Shown piece by piece: positions 25,728 to 35,198 of a DNA stretch of 55,170 nt. How positions within the stretch are numbered: the stretch's first letter is position 1; the number at the start of each line of letters is the position of its first letter. The stretch lies in contig JAOANE010000052.1 of assembly GCA_025194985.1 (NCBI GenBank), positions 1-55,170 on the forward strand, in the 5' to 3' direction. The notes beneath the pieces were generated by a model. It was not told where the DNA came from. It saw nothing but the letters and a program-made list of their open reading frames with translations, and ran no database searches. Position numbers and translations under genes: made by a program. Origin of the DNA: Regnicoccus frigidus (GTDB taxonomy: Bacteria; Cyanobacteriota; Cyanobacteriia; PCC-6307; Cyanobiaceae).

Positions 25728-28031
25728 ATGACCATCAGCCCACCAGAGCGTGGGACAAAGGCGAAGGTCTCCGTCGATCGGAACCCTGTTCCTGTCGATT
25801 TCGATGTGCTCGGCAAGCCCGGCCACTTCGATCGCAGCCTCGCCAAAGGTCCCAAAACCACCACCTGGGTTTGGAACCTCCACGCCAACGCTCACGATTT
25901 CGACAGCCACACGAGTGATCTTGAGGAAGTTTCCCGCAAGATCTTCAGTGCTCACTTCGGCCACTTGGCCGTCATTTTCATCTGGCTCAGCGGCGCCTTC
26001 TATCACGGTGCCCGCTTCTCCAACTACACCGGTTGGCTGGCCGATCCCCTGCACGTCAAGCCCAGTGCGCAGGTGGTTTGGCCGATCTTTGGCCAAGAGA
26101 TTCTCAACGCCGATGTGGGCGCCGGTTTCCACGGCATCCAGATCACCTCAGGCCTGTTCCATGTGTGGAGAGCCTGGGGTTTCACCAATGAGTTCCAGTT
26201 GCTTTGCACGGCAATCGGCGCCTTGGTGATGGCCGGTCTCATGCTCAATGCCGGTGTCTTCCACTATCACAAGGCAGCTCCAAAGCTGGAGTGGTTCCAG
26301 AACGTTGAGTCGATGCTCAACCACCATCTGGCCGGTCTTCTCGGACTGGGCTCCCTCTCCTGGACTGGACACCTGTTGCATGTGTCCCTGCCCACCACCC
26401 AGTTGATGGATGCCATCGACGCTGGGGCCCCTCTGTCGCTCAATGGCAAGGTCATTGCTTCGGTGGCGGACATCCCCCTGCCCCATGAATTCATCAATCA
26501 GGACCTGATTGCCCAGCTCTTCCCAGGCTTTGGAGCAGGGCTTGCGCCCTTCTTCACCGGGAACTGGGCTGCCTACAGCGATTTCCTCACCTTCAAAGGT
26601 GGATTGAATCCCGTCACTGGCAGCCTCTGGATGACAGACATCGCCCATCACCACCTGGCGATCGCGGTCCTGTTCATCATTGCCGGCCACCAGTACCGCA
26701 CCAACTGGGGAATTGGTCACAGCCTGAAGGAGATCCTTGAAGGCCAGAAGGGTGATCCCCTGCTGTTCCCCGCTCCGAAGGGCCACGATGGTCTGTTCGA
26801 GTTCATGACCACCTCCTGGCATGCCCAGTTGGCCGTGAACCTGGCCCTGCTTGGGTCGCTGACCATTATCGTGGCGCATCACATGTATGCGATGCCTCCC
26901 TATCCCTACATCGGGATCGATTACCCAACTCAGTTGTCGCTATTCACCCACCACATGTGGATTGGTGGCTTCATCATCGTTGGGGCTGGTGCCCACGCGG
27001 CTATCGCACTCATCCGCGATTACGACCCGGCCAAGCATGTGGACAACGTGCTCGATCGCGTTCTCAAGGCTCGCGATGCCCTGATCAGCCACCTCAACTG
27101 GGTGTGTATCTTCCTGGGCTTCCACAGCTTCGGCCTCTACATCCACAACGACACCATGCGTGCTCTGGGCCGTCCCCAGGACATGTTCAGTGACTCCGCC
27201 ATTCAGCTGCAACCTGTTTTCGCTCAGTGGATTCAGGGACTGCATGCCGCCGCTGCCGGCACCACAGCGCCTAACGCGCTCTCCGGTGTCAGCGAGGTGT
27301 TCAACGGAGCCGTTGTTGCTGTGGGTGGCAAGGTGGCCGCCGGTCCGATCCCCCTGGGAACGGCCGACTTCATGGTCCACCACATCCACGCCTTCACGAT
27401 CCACGTCACCGTGCTGATCTTGCTGAAGGGTGTGCTTTACAGCCGCAGCTCCAGGCTCATCCCCGATAAGGCGAACCTGGGCTTCCGCTTCCCCTGTGAC
27501 GGCCCCGGCCGTGGCGGTACCTGCCAGGTTTCAGCTTGGGACCACGTGTTCCTGGGTCTGTTCTGGATGTACAACTCCATCTCGATCGTGATTTTCCACT
27601 TCAGTTGGAAAATGCAGAGCGATGTCTGGGGAACCGTCAATCCGGATGGCACTGTTCAGCACATCGCCAACGGCAACTTCGCTCAAAGCGCCATCACCAT
27701 CAATGGTTGGCTGCGTGATTTCCTCTGGGCCCAGGCCTCTCAGGTGATCAACAGCTATGGCTCCTCCTCGAGTGCCTATGGCCTGATGTTCCTCGGTGCT
27801 CACTTCGTCTGGGCCTTCAGCCTCATGTTCCTGTTCAGCGGCCGCGGCTACTGGCAGGAGCTGATTGAGTCCATCGTCTGGGCTCACAACAAGCTGAGGG
27901 TTGCTCCAGCGATTCAGCCACGGGCGCTGAGCATCATCCAGGGTCGCGCCGTTGGCGTTGCCCACTATCTCCTGGGCGGTATCGCTACCACCTGGGCGTT
28001 CTTCCTGGCCCGACTCGTCGCGGTCGGCTGA
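25728..28031 (+). CDS. psaA: Photosystem I P700 chlorophyll a apoprotein A1
   Basis: Core subunit of photosystem I, 767 residues, which with PsaB binds P700, A0, A1 and the Fx cluster in the thylakoid membrane. ATG at 25728 gives MTISPPERGTKAKVSVDR, the usual PsaA N-terminus. The Fx-ligand loop FPCDGPGRGGTC is present near residue 590, supplying two of the four cysteines. Eleven transmembrane helices are expected, with histidine-rich segments for antenna chlorophylls, such as DIAHHHLAIAVLF. psaB follows after 20 bp, so they are co-transcribed. Confidence 0.98.
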   Translation: MTISPPERGTKAKVSVDRNPVPVDFDVLGKPGHFDRSLAKGPKTTTWVWNLHANAHDFDSHTSDLEEVSRKIFSAHFGHLAVIFIWLSGAFYHGARFSNYTGWLADPLHVKPSAQVVWPIFGQEILNADVGAGFHGIQITSGLFHVWRAWGFTNEFQLLCTAIGALVMAGLMLNAGVFHYHKAAPKLEWFQNVESMLNHHLAGLLGLGSLSWTGHLLHVSLPTTQLMDAIDAGAPLSLNGKVIASVADIPLPHEFINQDLIAQLFPGFGAGLAPFFTGNWAAYSDFLTFKGGLNPVTGSLWMTDIAHHHLAIAVLFIIAGHQYRTNWGIGHSLKEILEGQKGDPLLFPAPKGHDGLFEFMTTSWHAQLAVNLALLGSLTIIVAHHMYAMPPYPYIGIDYPTQLSLFTHHMWIGGFIIVGAGAHAAIALIRDYDPAKHVDNVLDRVLKARDALISHLNWVCIFLGFHSFGLYIHNDTMRALGRPQDMFSDSAIQLQPVFAQWIQGLHAAAAGTTAPNALSGVSEVFNGAVVAVGGKVAAGPIPLGTADFMVHHIHAFTIHVTVLILLKGVLYSRSSRLIPDKANLGFRFPCDGPGRGGTCQVSAWDHVFLGLFWMYNSISIVIFHFSWKMQSDVWGTVNPDGTVQHIANGNFAQSAITINGWLRDFLWAQASQVINSYGSSSSAYGLMFLGAHFVWAFSLMFLFSGRGYWQELIESIVWAHNKLRVAPAIQPRALSIIQGRAVGVAHYLLGGIATTWAFFLARLVAVG

Positions 28032-28051
28032 CCTCCTCCTGACCTTTCCAC

Positions 28052-30280
28052 ATGGCAACGAAATTTCCTTCGTTTAGCCAGGGTCTGGCACAGGACCCGA
28101 CAACCCGCCGTATTTGGTACGGCATCGCCACGGCTCACGACTTCGAGAGCCATGACGGGATGACGGAGGAGAAGCTTTACCAAAAGCTCTTCTCCACTCA
28201 CTTCGGTCACCTGGCGATCATCGGCCTCTGGGTTTCGGGAAACCTGTTCCATATCGCCTGGCAGGGCAACTTTGAGCAGTGGGTCGCCGATCCGCTGCAC
28301 GTCCGTCCCATCGCTCACGCGATCTGGGATCCTCACTTCGGCCAGGGGGCCATCACCGCCTTCACCCAGGCGGGCGCAACCTCCCCGGTGAACATCGCTT
28401 ATTCCGGTCTGTACCACTGGTGGTACACGATCGGCATGACCACCAACGCCGAGCTTTATCAGGGATCCATCTTCATGATGATCCTCTCGGCTTGGGCGCT
28501 TTTCGCCGGTTGGCTCCACCTTCAGCCCAAGTTCCTGCCTTCCCTGGCCTGGTTCAAGAACGCTGAATCCCGGCTGAACCACCACCTGGCTGTTCTGTTC
28601 GGTTTCAGCTCCATCGCCTGGACCGGTCACCTGGTCCACGTGGCCATCCCCGAGGCCCGAGGCCAGCACGTCGGTTGGGACAACTTCCTCAACGTGCTTC
28701 CTCACCCAGCCGGTCTGGCTCCGTTCTTCACCGGCAACTGGGGGGTCTATGCCGAAAATCCCGACACTCTCAATCAGGTCTTCGGAACTTCCGAAGGTTC
28801 TGGTACAGCGATCCTCACCTTCCTGGGTGGCTTCCAGCCCCAGACCGAGGCGCTCTGGCTCACCGATATCGCCCACCACCACCTGGCGATCGGCTGCCTG
28901 TTTGTGATCGCTGGCCACATGTATCGCACCAACTTCGGGATCGGCCATTCGATCCGGGAGATTCTGGAGGCTCACAATCCTCCTCAGGGCACACCGTTCG
29001 GTGGCGCGCTTGGTGCCGGTCATAAGGGCCTTTATGACACGATCAACAACTCCCTGCACTTCCAGCTCGGACTTGCCCTTGCTTCGCTCGGGGTGATCAC
29101 CAGCCTGGTGGCTCAGCACATGTATGCGTTGCCGTCCTATGCGTTCATCGCCAAGGACTACACAACGCAGGCAGCGCTTTACACCCACCACCAGTACATC
29201 GCCATCTTCCTGATGGTCGGTGCCTTCGCTCACGGTGCGATCTTCTTCATCCGTGATTACGACCCCGAAGCCAACAAGAACAATGTTCTGGCTCGGATGC
29301 TCGAGCACAAAGAAGCGATCATCAGCCACCTGAGCTGGGTATCCCTGTTCCTCGGTTTCCACACCCTGGGCCTCTACGTCCACAACGATGTGGTCGTGGC
29401 CTTCGGTACCCCCGAGAAGCAGATCCTGGTGGAGCCGGTCTTCGCTCAGTTCGTTCAAGCCTCCAGTGGCAAGTTGCTCTACGGCATGGATGTCTTCCTG
29501 TCGAATGCCGACAGCATTGCCTCCACGGCCTGGCCTAACTACGGCGCTGTCTGGCTGCCTGGCTGGATGGAAGCGATCAACTCGGGAACCAACGATGTGT
29601 TCCTGCAGATCGGCCCTGGTGACTTCCTTGTTCACCACGCCATCGCCCTTGGACTGCACACCACCACCTTGATCCTGGTCAAGGGTGCACTCGACGCCCG
29701 GGGTTCCAAGTTGATGCCTGACAAGAAGGACTTCGGCTACTCCTTCCCCTGCGACGGCCCCGGCCGTGGCGGCACCTGCGATATCTCAGCCTGGGACGCC
29801 TTCTACCTGTCGGTTTTCTGGGCCCTCAATACCGTCGGTTGGGTCACCTTCTACTGGCACTGGAAGCACCTCGCCATCTGGCAGGGCAACGTGGCTCAGT
29901 TCAACGAATCAAGCACCTATCTGATGGGCTGGTTCCGCGACTACCTCTGGCTCAACAGCTCCCAGCTGATCAACGGTTACAACCCGTTCGGGACGAACAA
30001 CCTGGCTGTCTGGGCCTGGATGTTCCTCTTCGGTCACCTGGTCTGGGCGACAGGATTCATGTTCCTGATCTCCTGGAGGGGCTACTGGCAGGAATTGATC
30101 GAGACCATCGTCTGGGCGCACCAGCGCACACCGCTCGCCAACATGGTTGGCTGGCGTGACAAGCCGGTTGCACTCTCGATCGTTCAAGCCCGTGTGGTTG
30201 GTCTGGCGCACTTCTCTGTGGGTTACATCCTCACGTACGGTGCTTTCCTGATCGCCTCTACATCCGGGAAGTTCGGCTAA
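28052..30280 (+). CDS. psaB: Photosystem I P700 chlorophyll a apoprotein A2
   Basis: Second reaction-centre subunit, 742 residues. MATKFPSFSQGLAQDPTTRR is the family N-terminus. FPCDGPGRGGTCDIS carries the other two Fx cysteines, and DIAHHHLAIGCLFVIAGHMY is an antenna helix. The C-terminal region contains WRGYWQELIETIVWAHQRTP, near the P700 and phylloquinone sites. It is immediately downstream of psaA and followed by an intrinsic terminator 46 bp past the stop. Confidence 0.98.
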   Translation: MATKFPSFSQGLAQDPTTRRIWYGIATAHDFESHDGMTEEKLYQKLFSTHFGHLAIIGLWVSGNLFHIAWQGNFEQWVADPLHVRPIAHAIWDPHFGQGAITAFTQAGATSPVNIAYSGLYHWWYTIGMTTNAELYQGSIFMMILSAWALFAGWLHLQPKFLPSLAWFKNAESRLNHHLAVLFGFSSIAWTGHLVHVAIPEARGQHVGWDNFLNVLPHPAGLAPFFTGNWGVYAENPDTLNQVFGTSEGSGTAILTFLGGFQPQTEALWLTDIAHHHLAIGCLFVIAGHMYRTNFGIGHSIREILEAHNPPQGTPFGGALGAGHKGLYDTINNSLHFQLGLALASLGVITSLVAQHMYALPSYAFIAKDYTTQAALYTHHQYIAIFLMVGAFAHGAIFFIRDYDPEANKNNVLARMLEHKEAIISHLSWVSLFLGFHTLGLYVHNDVVVAFGTPEKQILVEPVFAQFVQASSGKLLYGMDVFLSNADSIASTAWPNYGAVWLPGWMEAINSGTNDVFLQIGPGDFLVHHAIALGLHTTTLILVKGALDARGSKLMPDKKDFGYSFPCDGPGRGGTCDISAWDAFYLSVFWALNTVGWVTFYWHWKHLAIWQGNVAQFNESSTYLMGWFRDYLWLNSSQLINGYNPFGTNNLAVWAWMFLFGHLVWATGFMFLISWRGYWQELIETIVWAHQRTPLANMVGWRDKPVALSIVQARVVGLAHFSVGYILTYGAFLIASTSGKFG

Positions 30281-30326
30281 CGCCTCACTCCCACCTAATT
30301 CTCGAGGGACGAACCTCAACCATTCC

Positions 30327-30350
30327 CCCCGGCTACTGCTGGGGTTTTTT
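30327..30350 (+). terminator. Intrinsic terminator after psaB
   Basis: CCCCGGC, a TACT loop and GCTGGGG pair over seven positions (one G-U), followed by six T. It should end the psaAB transcript. On the other strand the hairpin is not followed by T, so it is one-directional. Confidence 0.9.
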
Positions 30351-30593
30351 ATTGGGAAAAGGATTGCCCGCCTGCCTGCCTAACTGTCTGTTGCCCGTCT
30401 TTCTTGCTGGCTGCCAGGTCCAGGGTTCAGCCTCTTTGTGTATGGCCACAGTTTTCTCTGCCTGGCCCTGCGAGCCCTGCTGGCCCTACGAGCCGCTGCT
30501 CCCTTTGGGCAGCAAAACCCACGTATATTCAATGATGTGCTGATCTGTTCGCCCTGTCCCAGAGTCGGTGATTCGCTCTGATCTGACGACTGT
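30351..30593. other. Intergenic region between psaB terminator and RND pump, no gene seen
   Basis: 243 bases between convergent genes. A 63-codon frame here has no coding signature and no recognisable product. No terminator for the RND gene was found. A small RNA cannot be excluded, but nothing specific supports one. Confidence 0.4.
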
Positions 30594-33500
30594 TTACTGT
30601 TCCGATTCGCTTGGGGAAGAGCCGCGCTTGGGCCACCATTTCCTGCCTTCCAGTAATTTCATTTCCAGATAGACCACCGGCACCACGAACAGGGTGAGTG
30701 CCGTGGCCACCAGCAGGCCGGAGAACACCACAGTGCCGATACTCACCCTGCTGGCAGCGCCGGCACCCGTGGCGAAAACCAGGGGCAGAAAACCCGCCAG
30801 TGAGGTGAGGGCTGTCAGCACAATCGGCCGCAGGCGGCTGATGGCGGCCTCTTCGATCGCTTCGCGCAGGGCCATCGCTTCCTGCAGACGTTGATTGGCA
30901 AATTCAACGATCAGGATTCCATTCTTTGCCGCCAGACTCACCAGGACCAGCATTCCGACCTGGGCGTAGATGTCCAGAAAGAGTCCCCGACCAGCCAGAC
31001 CTAGCAACGCTCCCAGCAAGGCCAGCGGAACGGTGATCAAAATGATGATCGGATCGAGGAAACTCTCGTAGAGGGCGGCCAGCACCAGGAACGTCGTCAC
31101 GAGGCCCAGCACAAAAAGCTGCTGGGTCTTGCCGCCCGCCTGACGCTCCTCTCGGGCCAGTCCCACCCATTCGAGGTCGGTGACCGGACTGCCCTGCTCC
31201 TGCTTGACCTGCTCAAGGATGGCGATGGCCTGGCCTGTGCTGACGCCGTCCTTGGGCAGGGCCTGCACGGTGATTGAGCGTGACAGGCGACTGCGGTTGA
31301 TGGAGGTGGGCCCGGTGGCTGGAACCAGCCGCGCCACTTCCCCCAGCGCAATCAGGTCACCGCCGCGGCTGCGCACTTTCAAGGCCAGCACGTCTTCGGC
31401 ATTGCGCCGGTCTTCGCCATCAAGCTGGACCACGACCCGCCGCACCCGGTCCCCTTCAAAGCTGTCGTTCACATAGCGACTGCCAAAGCTGGCCCCGAGG
31501 GTGTCGACGACGGTGTCGAGATCGAGGTCGAGGGAGGCCATCCGCAGCCGATCCGGTTCAAGCCGCAGCAAGGGGGCGTCGGCACTGAAGCGTGTGCTGA
31601 CCCGCTCAAAGGCGTCGGTGGCGTTGGCCGCTGCGATGAAGCTCCGCACCTCGGCCTCGAAGTCGCTGAGATTGAGCCGGCCGCCGCTGATGTCGAGCAG
31701 TTCGAGCTCCAGCCCCCCCTCGCTGCTGAATCCCCGCACGGGGGGAGGGACACTCAGCAGCACCGTGGCCTCGGGGATCTGTTCGCGCATGGCCGCCCCC
31801 AGCCGTTGGGCGATGGCTTCGTTGCTGTTTTCTTTGGCGTTGCCCCGCTGCTCCAGCGGTTGTAGGCGCAGGAAGAAGATGCCTCTGTTTGGGGCGCTGT
31901 CGCCGAAGGAGCGGCCGGCGTAGAAGTTGCCGACCCGCACCAGCTTTTCTTCGGCCACCACCTGCCGGACCTTCTCCACCACCCGCTCGGTGCTGCGCAG
32001 TGAGGCACCACCGGGGAGCACCACGACGCCGCGCACCTGGCTGTCGTCTTCTTGGGGGATGAAGCCGGTTGGCAGCTGGCCAAGGCCCCAGCCCGCCAGC
32101 ACCAGCCCGCCGAGTAATCCGAGCAGCACCAGGCGGCGGCGCCGAAAGCTGCGTTCCAAGGCCTTGCCGTACCAGTGGCGCAGCCGGTCCAGCCAGCGTT
32201 GGGGGCGCTGCAGCAGCCGGCTCAGCCAATCGGGTTCCTTCCAGCCATGGCCGAGCAGCCAGCTGGCAGCCACGGGAGTGAAGGTGAGGGCGTTGAGGGT
32301 GGAGAAGAGAATCGTGGCGCCAATCGTGATCGCGATCGGTTGGTAAAGCCGGCCGACACTGCCGGGAATGGCCAGCACCGGCAGGAAGACCACCACCAGC
32401 ACCAAGGAGGTGGCGATCACGGCACCCCCCAGTTCCTGCATGGCATTGCGGGCGGCCCGCATCGGCGATTCGCCGGCTTCCAGCCGCCGACCAATGTCTT
32501 CGCTGACGACAATGGCGTCATCCACCACAAGTCCGGTGGCGAGCACCATGCCGAACAAGGTGAGCGTGTTGATCGAGCTGCCTGTGAGCCGTAAGACCGT
32601 GATGCTGCCAATCAGGGCAACCGGGACCGCCACAGCGCTGACCAAGGCCAGTCGACTGTTGCCCAAGGCCACCAGCAGCACGAGCAGCACGAGCAGCACC
32701 GCATCGCGCAAGCTGTTCCAGGTCAGCTGAATGCTTTCGCGCACCGTATCGGCCACATCGACGATCCGTTGCAGCTCCATGCCTGGCGGGAAGCTGGTCT
32801 CGATCTCGGCGAGGGAGGCATTGACGGCATTGCTGACATCCAGGGCATTGCTACCGTCCCGCTGGAAGATCAGCACCGCCACGGTGGGATCGCCGCCCAG
32901 ATTGATGGCCGTGCTCTCGAAGTCTTCGAGATCCAGGCTCACCCGCCCCACCTCCTTGAGCAACACCACCCCGCCGTTGGGGGTTTTGGCGACCACCAGC
33001 TCTTCGAGTTCAGGCACGCTGCGCAGCCGCCCTTCCATCTCCAACGGGAAGGTGGTTTCCTGATTTTCTGGGCTGGGGGCATCGCCCACCTGGCCCAGGG
33101 CCGCCAGCACGTTCTGCTCGCGCAGGGCGTCCACCACATCGCTGATCGTCAGCCCACGTGTTTCGAGAGCCCTGGGATCCAGCCATAGCCGGAAGGCCAG
33201 CGGGCTGCTGCCGACGACGGCCACATTGCCGACCCCTGGCACCCGTTGCAGCGTGTCCCGCAGCTTTTCATCCAACCAGCCGCTCAAGAAAGCGGGTTCG
33301 AACAGCCCCTCGGGCGCGCTGAAACTCAGCACCATCAGCAGATCGTCGGAGCTGCGCCTGACTTGTACCCCCAGCCGCGCGACCTGGGGCGGCAGGCGCG
33401 GGTTGGCCAGGGAGGCTTCGTTCTGGGCGTTGATCTGATTGAGCTCGGGATTGCCCCCCTCAAAGGTCAGGGTGATCGAGCTGCTGTTGGCCGAGCTGGT

Positions 33501-33746
33501 GGAACGGATCGTTTCGAGTCGCTCCAGCCCGTTCAACTGGCGCTCCAGGGGGGTGGTGACGCCCTGCTCCACCACGGCGGCGCCGCCACCGGGATAGTTC
33601 GCTCGCACATTGACCCTGATCGGCGCGATCGGTGGCAGGTTTTCCACCTGCAGTCCCTGAAGGCTGATCAGGCCAACCATCACCACCAACAGGCTCACCA
33701 CCAGGGTGAGCACGGGGCGTTTCAAGAACGGGTCCGACACCGACAT
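30594..33746 (-). CDS. RND-family efflux transporter permease (AcrB/HAE1-like)
   Basis: Inner-membrane proton-driven pump of 1050 residues, full length for the family. The first helix begins FLKRPVLTLVVSLLVVMVGL. TM4 contains GLVVDDAIVVSEDIGRRLE with the two aspartates of the proton relay, and the second half has LVSLAAKNGILIVEFANQ with the relay lysine. Two large periplasmic loops lie between TM1-2 and TM7-8. HAE1 pumps work with a membrane-fusion protein and outer-membrane channel; neither is adjacent, so the partners must be encoded elsewhere. The substrate cannot be read from sequence. It lies downstream of psaI-psaL, beyond their terminator. Confidence 0.92.
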   Translation of the reverse strand: MSVSDPFLKRPVLTLVVSLLVVMVGLISLQGLQVENLPPIAPIRVNVRANYPGGGAAVVEQGVTTPLERQLNGLERLETIRSTSSANSSSITLTFEGGNPELNQINAQNEASLANPRLPPQVARLGVQVRRSSDDLLMVLSFSAPEGLFEPAFLSGWLDEKLRDTLQRVPGVGNVAVVGSSPLAFRLWLDPRALETRGLTISDVVDALREQNVLAALGQVGDAPSPENQETTFPLEMEGRLRSVPELEELVVAKTPNGGVVLLKEVGRVSLDLEDFESTAINLGGDPTVAVLIFQRDGSNALDVSNAVNASLAEIETSFPPGMELQRIVDVADTVRESIQLTWNSLRDAVLLVLLVLLVALGNSRLALVSAVAVPVALIGSITVLRLTGSSINTLTLFGMVLATGLVVDDAIVVSEDIGRRLEAGESPMRAARNAMQELGGAVIATSLVLVVVFLPVLAIPGSVGRLYQPIAITIGATILFSTLNALTFTPVAASWLLGHGWKEPDWLSRLLQRPQRWLDRLRHWYGKALERSFRRRRLVLLGLLGGLVLAGWGLGQLPTGFIPQEDDSQVRGVVVLPGGASLRSTERVVEKVRQVVAEEKLVRVGNFYAGRSFGDSAPNRGIFFLRLQPLEQRGNAKENSNEAIAQRLGAAMREQIPEATVLLSVPPPVRGFSSEGGLELELLDISGGRLNLSDFEAEVRSFIAAANATDAFERVSTRFSADAPLLRLEPDRLRMASLDLDLDTVVDTLGASFGSRYVNDSFEGDRVRRVVVQLDGEDRRNAEDVLALKVRSRGGDLIALGEVARLVPATGPTSINRSRLSRSITVQALPKDGVSTGQAIAILEQVKQEQGSPVTDLEWVGLAREERQAGGKTQQLFVLGLVTTFLVLAALYESFLDPIIILITVPLALLGALLGLAGRGLFLDIYAQVGMLVLVSLAAKNGILIVEFANQRLQEAMALREAIEEAAISRLRPIVLTALTSLAGFLPLVFATGAGAASRVSIGTVVFSGLLVATALTLFVVPVVYLEMKLLEGRKWWPKRGSSPSESEQ

Positions 33747-33851
33747 GGGGCTGTTGCAGCCGCTCGGCTGATCCGTGTTTCAAGGGCTGTTCTAAGGCGT
33801 CGGCAAAGGGGGCTGGATGGAGGCCTGCGGTAGGGGTGGCGATAGCGCATG

Positions 33852-33875
33852 AAAAAGCCCCACCTGAGTGGGGCT
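33852..33875 (-). terminator. Intrinsic terminator after psaL
   Basis: On the minus strand, AGCCCCAC, a four-base loop and GTGGGGCT form an eight-pair stem followed by five T. It separates the psaI-psaL transcript from the RND pump gene. Confidence 0.92.
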
Positions 33876-33911
33876 CAGAGCCTGGGCCCGCCCTTGGATG
33901 GCGGGTGTGAC

Positions 33912-34403
33912 TCAGCTGAGGCCGGCCAGGCCGCCGGTGAGCTTCATCAGTGGCGAGCCCATCAGGCTGCCAGCCAGGAACCAGGCGAAGGCGGCGCCGC
34001 CGCAACCGCCGAGCCAGAAGCCGCTGGCGAATTCGGCCCAACCGGCTTTGGTGAACAGGTCGGCAGGTGGGTTGTCGATCGTGGCGTCGGGGGGCTGGAC
34101 ATTGGGACCAGTGCCCGCCGTGCCGTAAATCGACAGGCAGATCGTGAGGATCGAGACCAGCCCGATCGTGGCCAGCAGGCCAGAGGTGCTGGCGTATTCG
34201 GTCAGACGCAGGGGACCGGTGAGGGCGAACGGTCCGTAGAGCAGAAAGCCATGGGCCATGCCCACTTCAAGGCCGCGACGGTTCGGCGACAGGGAAGGCC
34301 GGTAGGCCGGCAGGGCATTCAGAAACGCCTTGGAGAAATAGCTGCTGTTGACGGGAGTGGCCAGATTGCCGACGGTGGCATCAGCGACGGGTTGCACGGT
34401 CAT
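33912..34403 (-). CDS. psaL: Photosystem I reaction centre subunit XI
   Basis: PsaL, 163 residues, forms the trimer interface of cyanobacterial photosystem I. The N-terminus TPVNSSYFSKAFLNALPAYR and NRRGLEVGMAHGFLLYGPFALTGPLR are diagnostic, the latter carrying chlorophyll-binding histidine. Three hydrophobic segments follow (about 50-70, 80-105 and 130-155). It lies 72 bp after psaI on the same strand and ends before a strong terminator, so psaI-psaL are likely one transcript. Confidence 0.96.
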   Translation of the reverse strand: MTVQPVADATVGNLATPVNSSYFSKAFLNALPAYRPSLSPNRRGLEVGMAHGFLLYGPFALTGPLRLTEYASTSGLLATIGLVSILTICLSIYGTAGTGPNVQPPDATIDNPPADLFTKAGWAEFASGFWLGGCGGAAFAWFLAGSLMGSPLMKLTGGLAGLS

Positions 34404-34475
34404 GGAAAAGAACGGGGAAGGGAACGAACGCAGCAGGCCACGCGCAGGGAGGCAATCCGCAGGGGATCGCTGGGC

Positions 34476-34592
34476 TCAGTCGCGGGCTTCGATCACGTTG
34501 AACAACAGGGCCATGGCGATGGCCGGGCCAAGGATTCCAACGAATGGAACGAGGATGGACGGCAGCCAGGCGGCGGCGAATTCTCCAGTCAT
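34476..34592 (-). CDS. psaI: Photosystem I subunit VIII
   Basis: A 38-residue single-helix protein: MTGEFAAAWLPSILVPFVG then a second hydrophobic half ending FNVIEARD. This is the PsaI pattern; the protein sits beside PsaL at the trimer contact. It is easily missed because of its size. ATG is at 34592 and TGA at 34476-34478. psaL follows 72 bp downstream, consistent with a psaI-psaL pair. Confidence 0.93.
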   Translation of the reverse strand: MTGEFAAAWLPSILVPFVGILGPAIAMALLFNVIEARD

Positions 34593-34703
34593 GGCTCGGG
34601 CCAATACAGCAACCGGCGGTACTGTATCGAGCACTTCCGGGCTCACCTGGCAGGGTCGCCAGGGGTGACATAAAAATCAATCCCCCATGGAGCTCTTCAG
34701 CTG

Positions 34704-35198
34704 ATGGCGTTCTTCAGTGGCGTCCTGATCACCGGCATTTTTCTTGTCGCCTGGCTGCTCGGTCGTCCCGGCCTGGGCCAGCGGGCTTCGGCCCGGGGAG
34801 GGACCAGCCCAGGGCGTGCTTTGCCGGCGGCCAGTCTGGTCGCAAAGACCAAGACCAAGACCAAGACCAAGATCCAGGACAAGGCCACTGGCTGGGCAGC
34901 GGTCACTGATTTGGAGTTTGGGTCGTTCAGCGCTGGTGAGCGGCAGAAGCAACGGCTCCTGCGCGAACTCGCTGTCGCCTTTCGCGGCAGAGGCGACGAT
35001 CGGCTCGCGGCCATCCACCTGGCCCTGCGATCGGGGGATCGCTCCGTGCTGCCCTTTCTGCGGCGGGGCCGTCTTGATTCCGATCCACGGGTGGCGGCCC
35101 TGGCCGCCGAGGGGCTGGTCCGATTCCGTGGCAAGCCGGCGGCTCAGCCGCTGCCGCTGCCACTGAGACGGCCGCGCAAGGTGTCCCGCACCCGGTAG
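34704..35198 (+). CDS. Small membrane-anchored protein, possible HEAT-like repeat
   Basis: Hypothetical protein of 164 residues. Residues 1-22 form a membrane anchor (FFSGVLITGIFLVAWLLG). A low-complexity basic linker contains KTKTKTKTK, encoded by a hexanucleotide repeat. The remaining part has alternating helices, with RGDDRLAAIHLALRSGDRSVLPFLRRGRLDSDP and RVAALAAEGLVRF, which resembles one or two HEAT/armadillo units. No catalytic residues are seen. The C-terminus is very rich in Pro/Arg and overlaps the convergent glycosyltransferase gene by 55 bp. It may be a cyanobacterial conserved hypothetical, but the C-terminal end could be imprecise. Confidence 0.6.
   Translation: MAFFSGVLITGIFLVAWLLGRPGLGQRASARGGTSPGRALPAASLVAKTKTKTKTKIQDKATGWAAVTDLEFGSFSAGERQKQRLLRELAVAFRGRGDDRLAAIHLALRSGDRSVLPFLRRGRLDSDPRVAALAAEGLVRFRGKPAAQPLPLPLRRPRKVSRTR
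34845..34868 (+). repeat. Hexanucleotide microsatellite (AAGACC x4)
   Basis: Four exact AAGACC units followed by AAGATC encode the KTKTKTKTKI linker of the anchored protein. A change of copy number would keep the frame and only alter linker length. Confidence 0.9.

Noticed and set aside
27965..29659. 564-codon frame antisense to psaB
   Set aside because: Runs opposite a full-length conserved psaB; composition is that of reversed PsaB codons.
30352..30543. 63-codon frame after psaB
   Set aside because: Begins at the terminator T-run, is Cys/Pro/Leu-rich by chance and matches nothing known.
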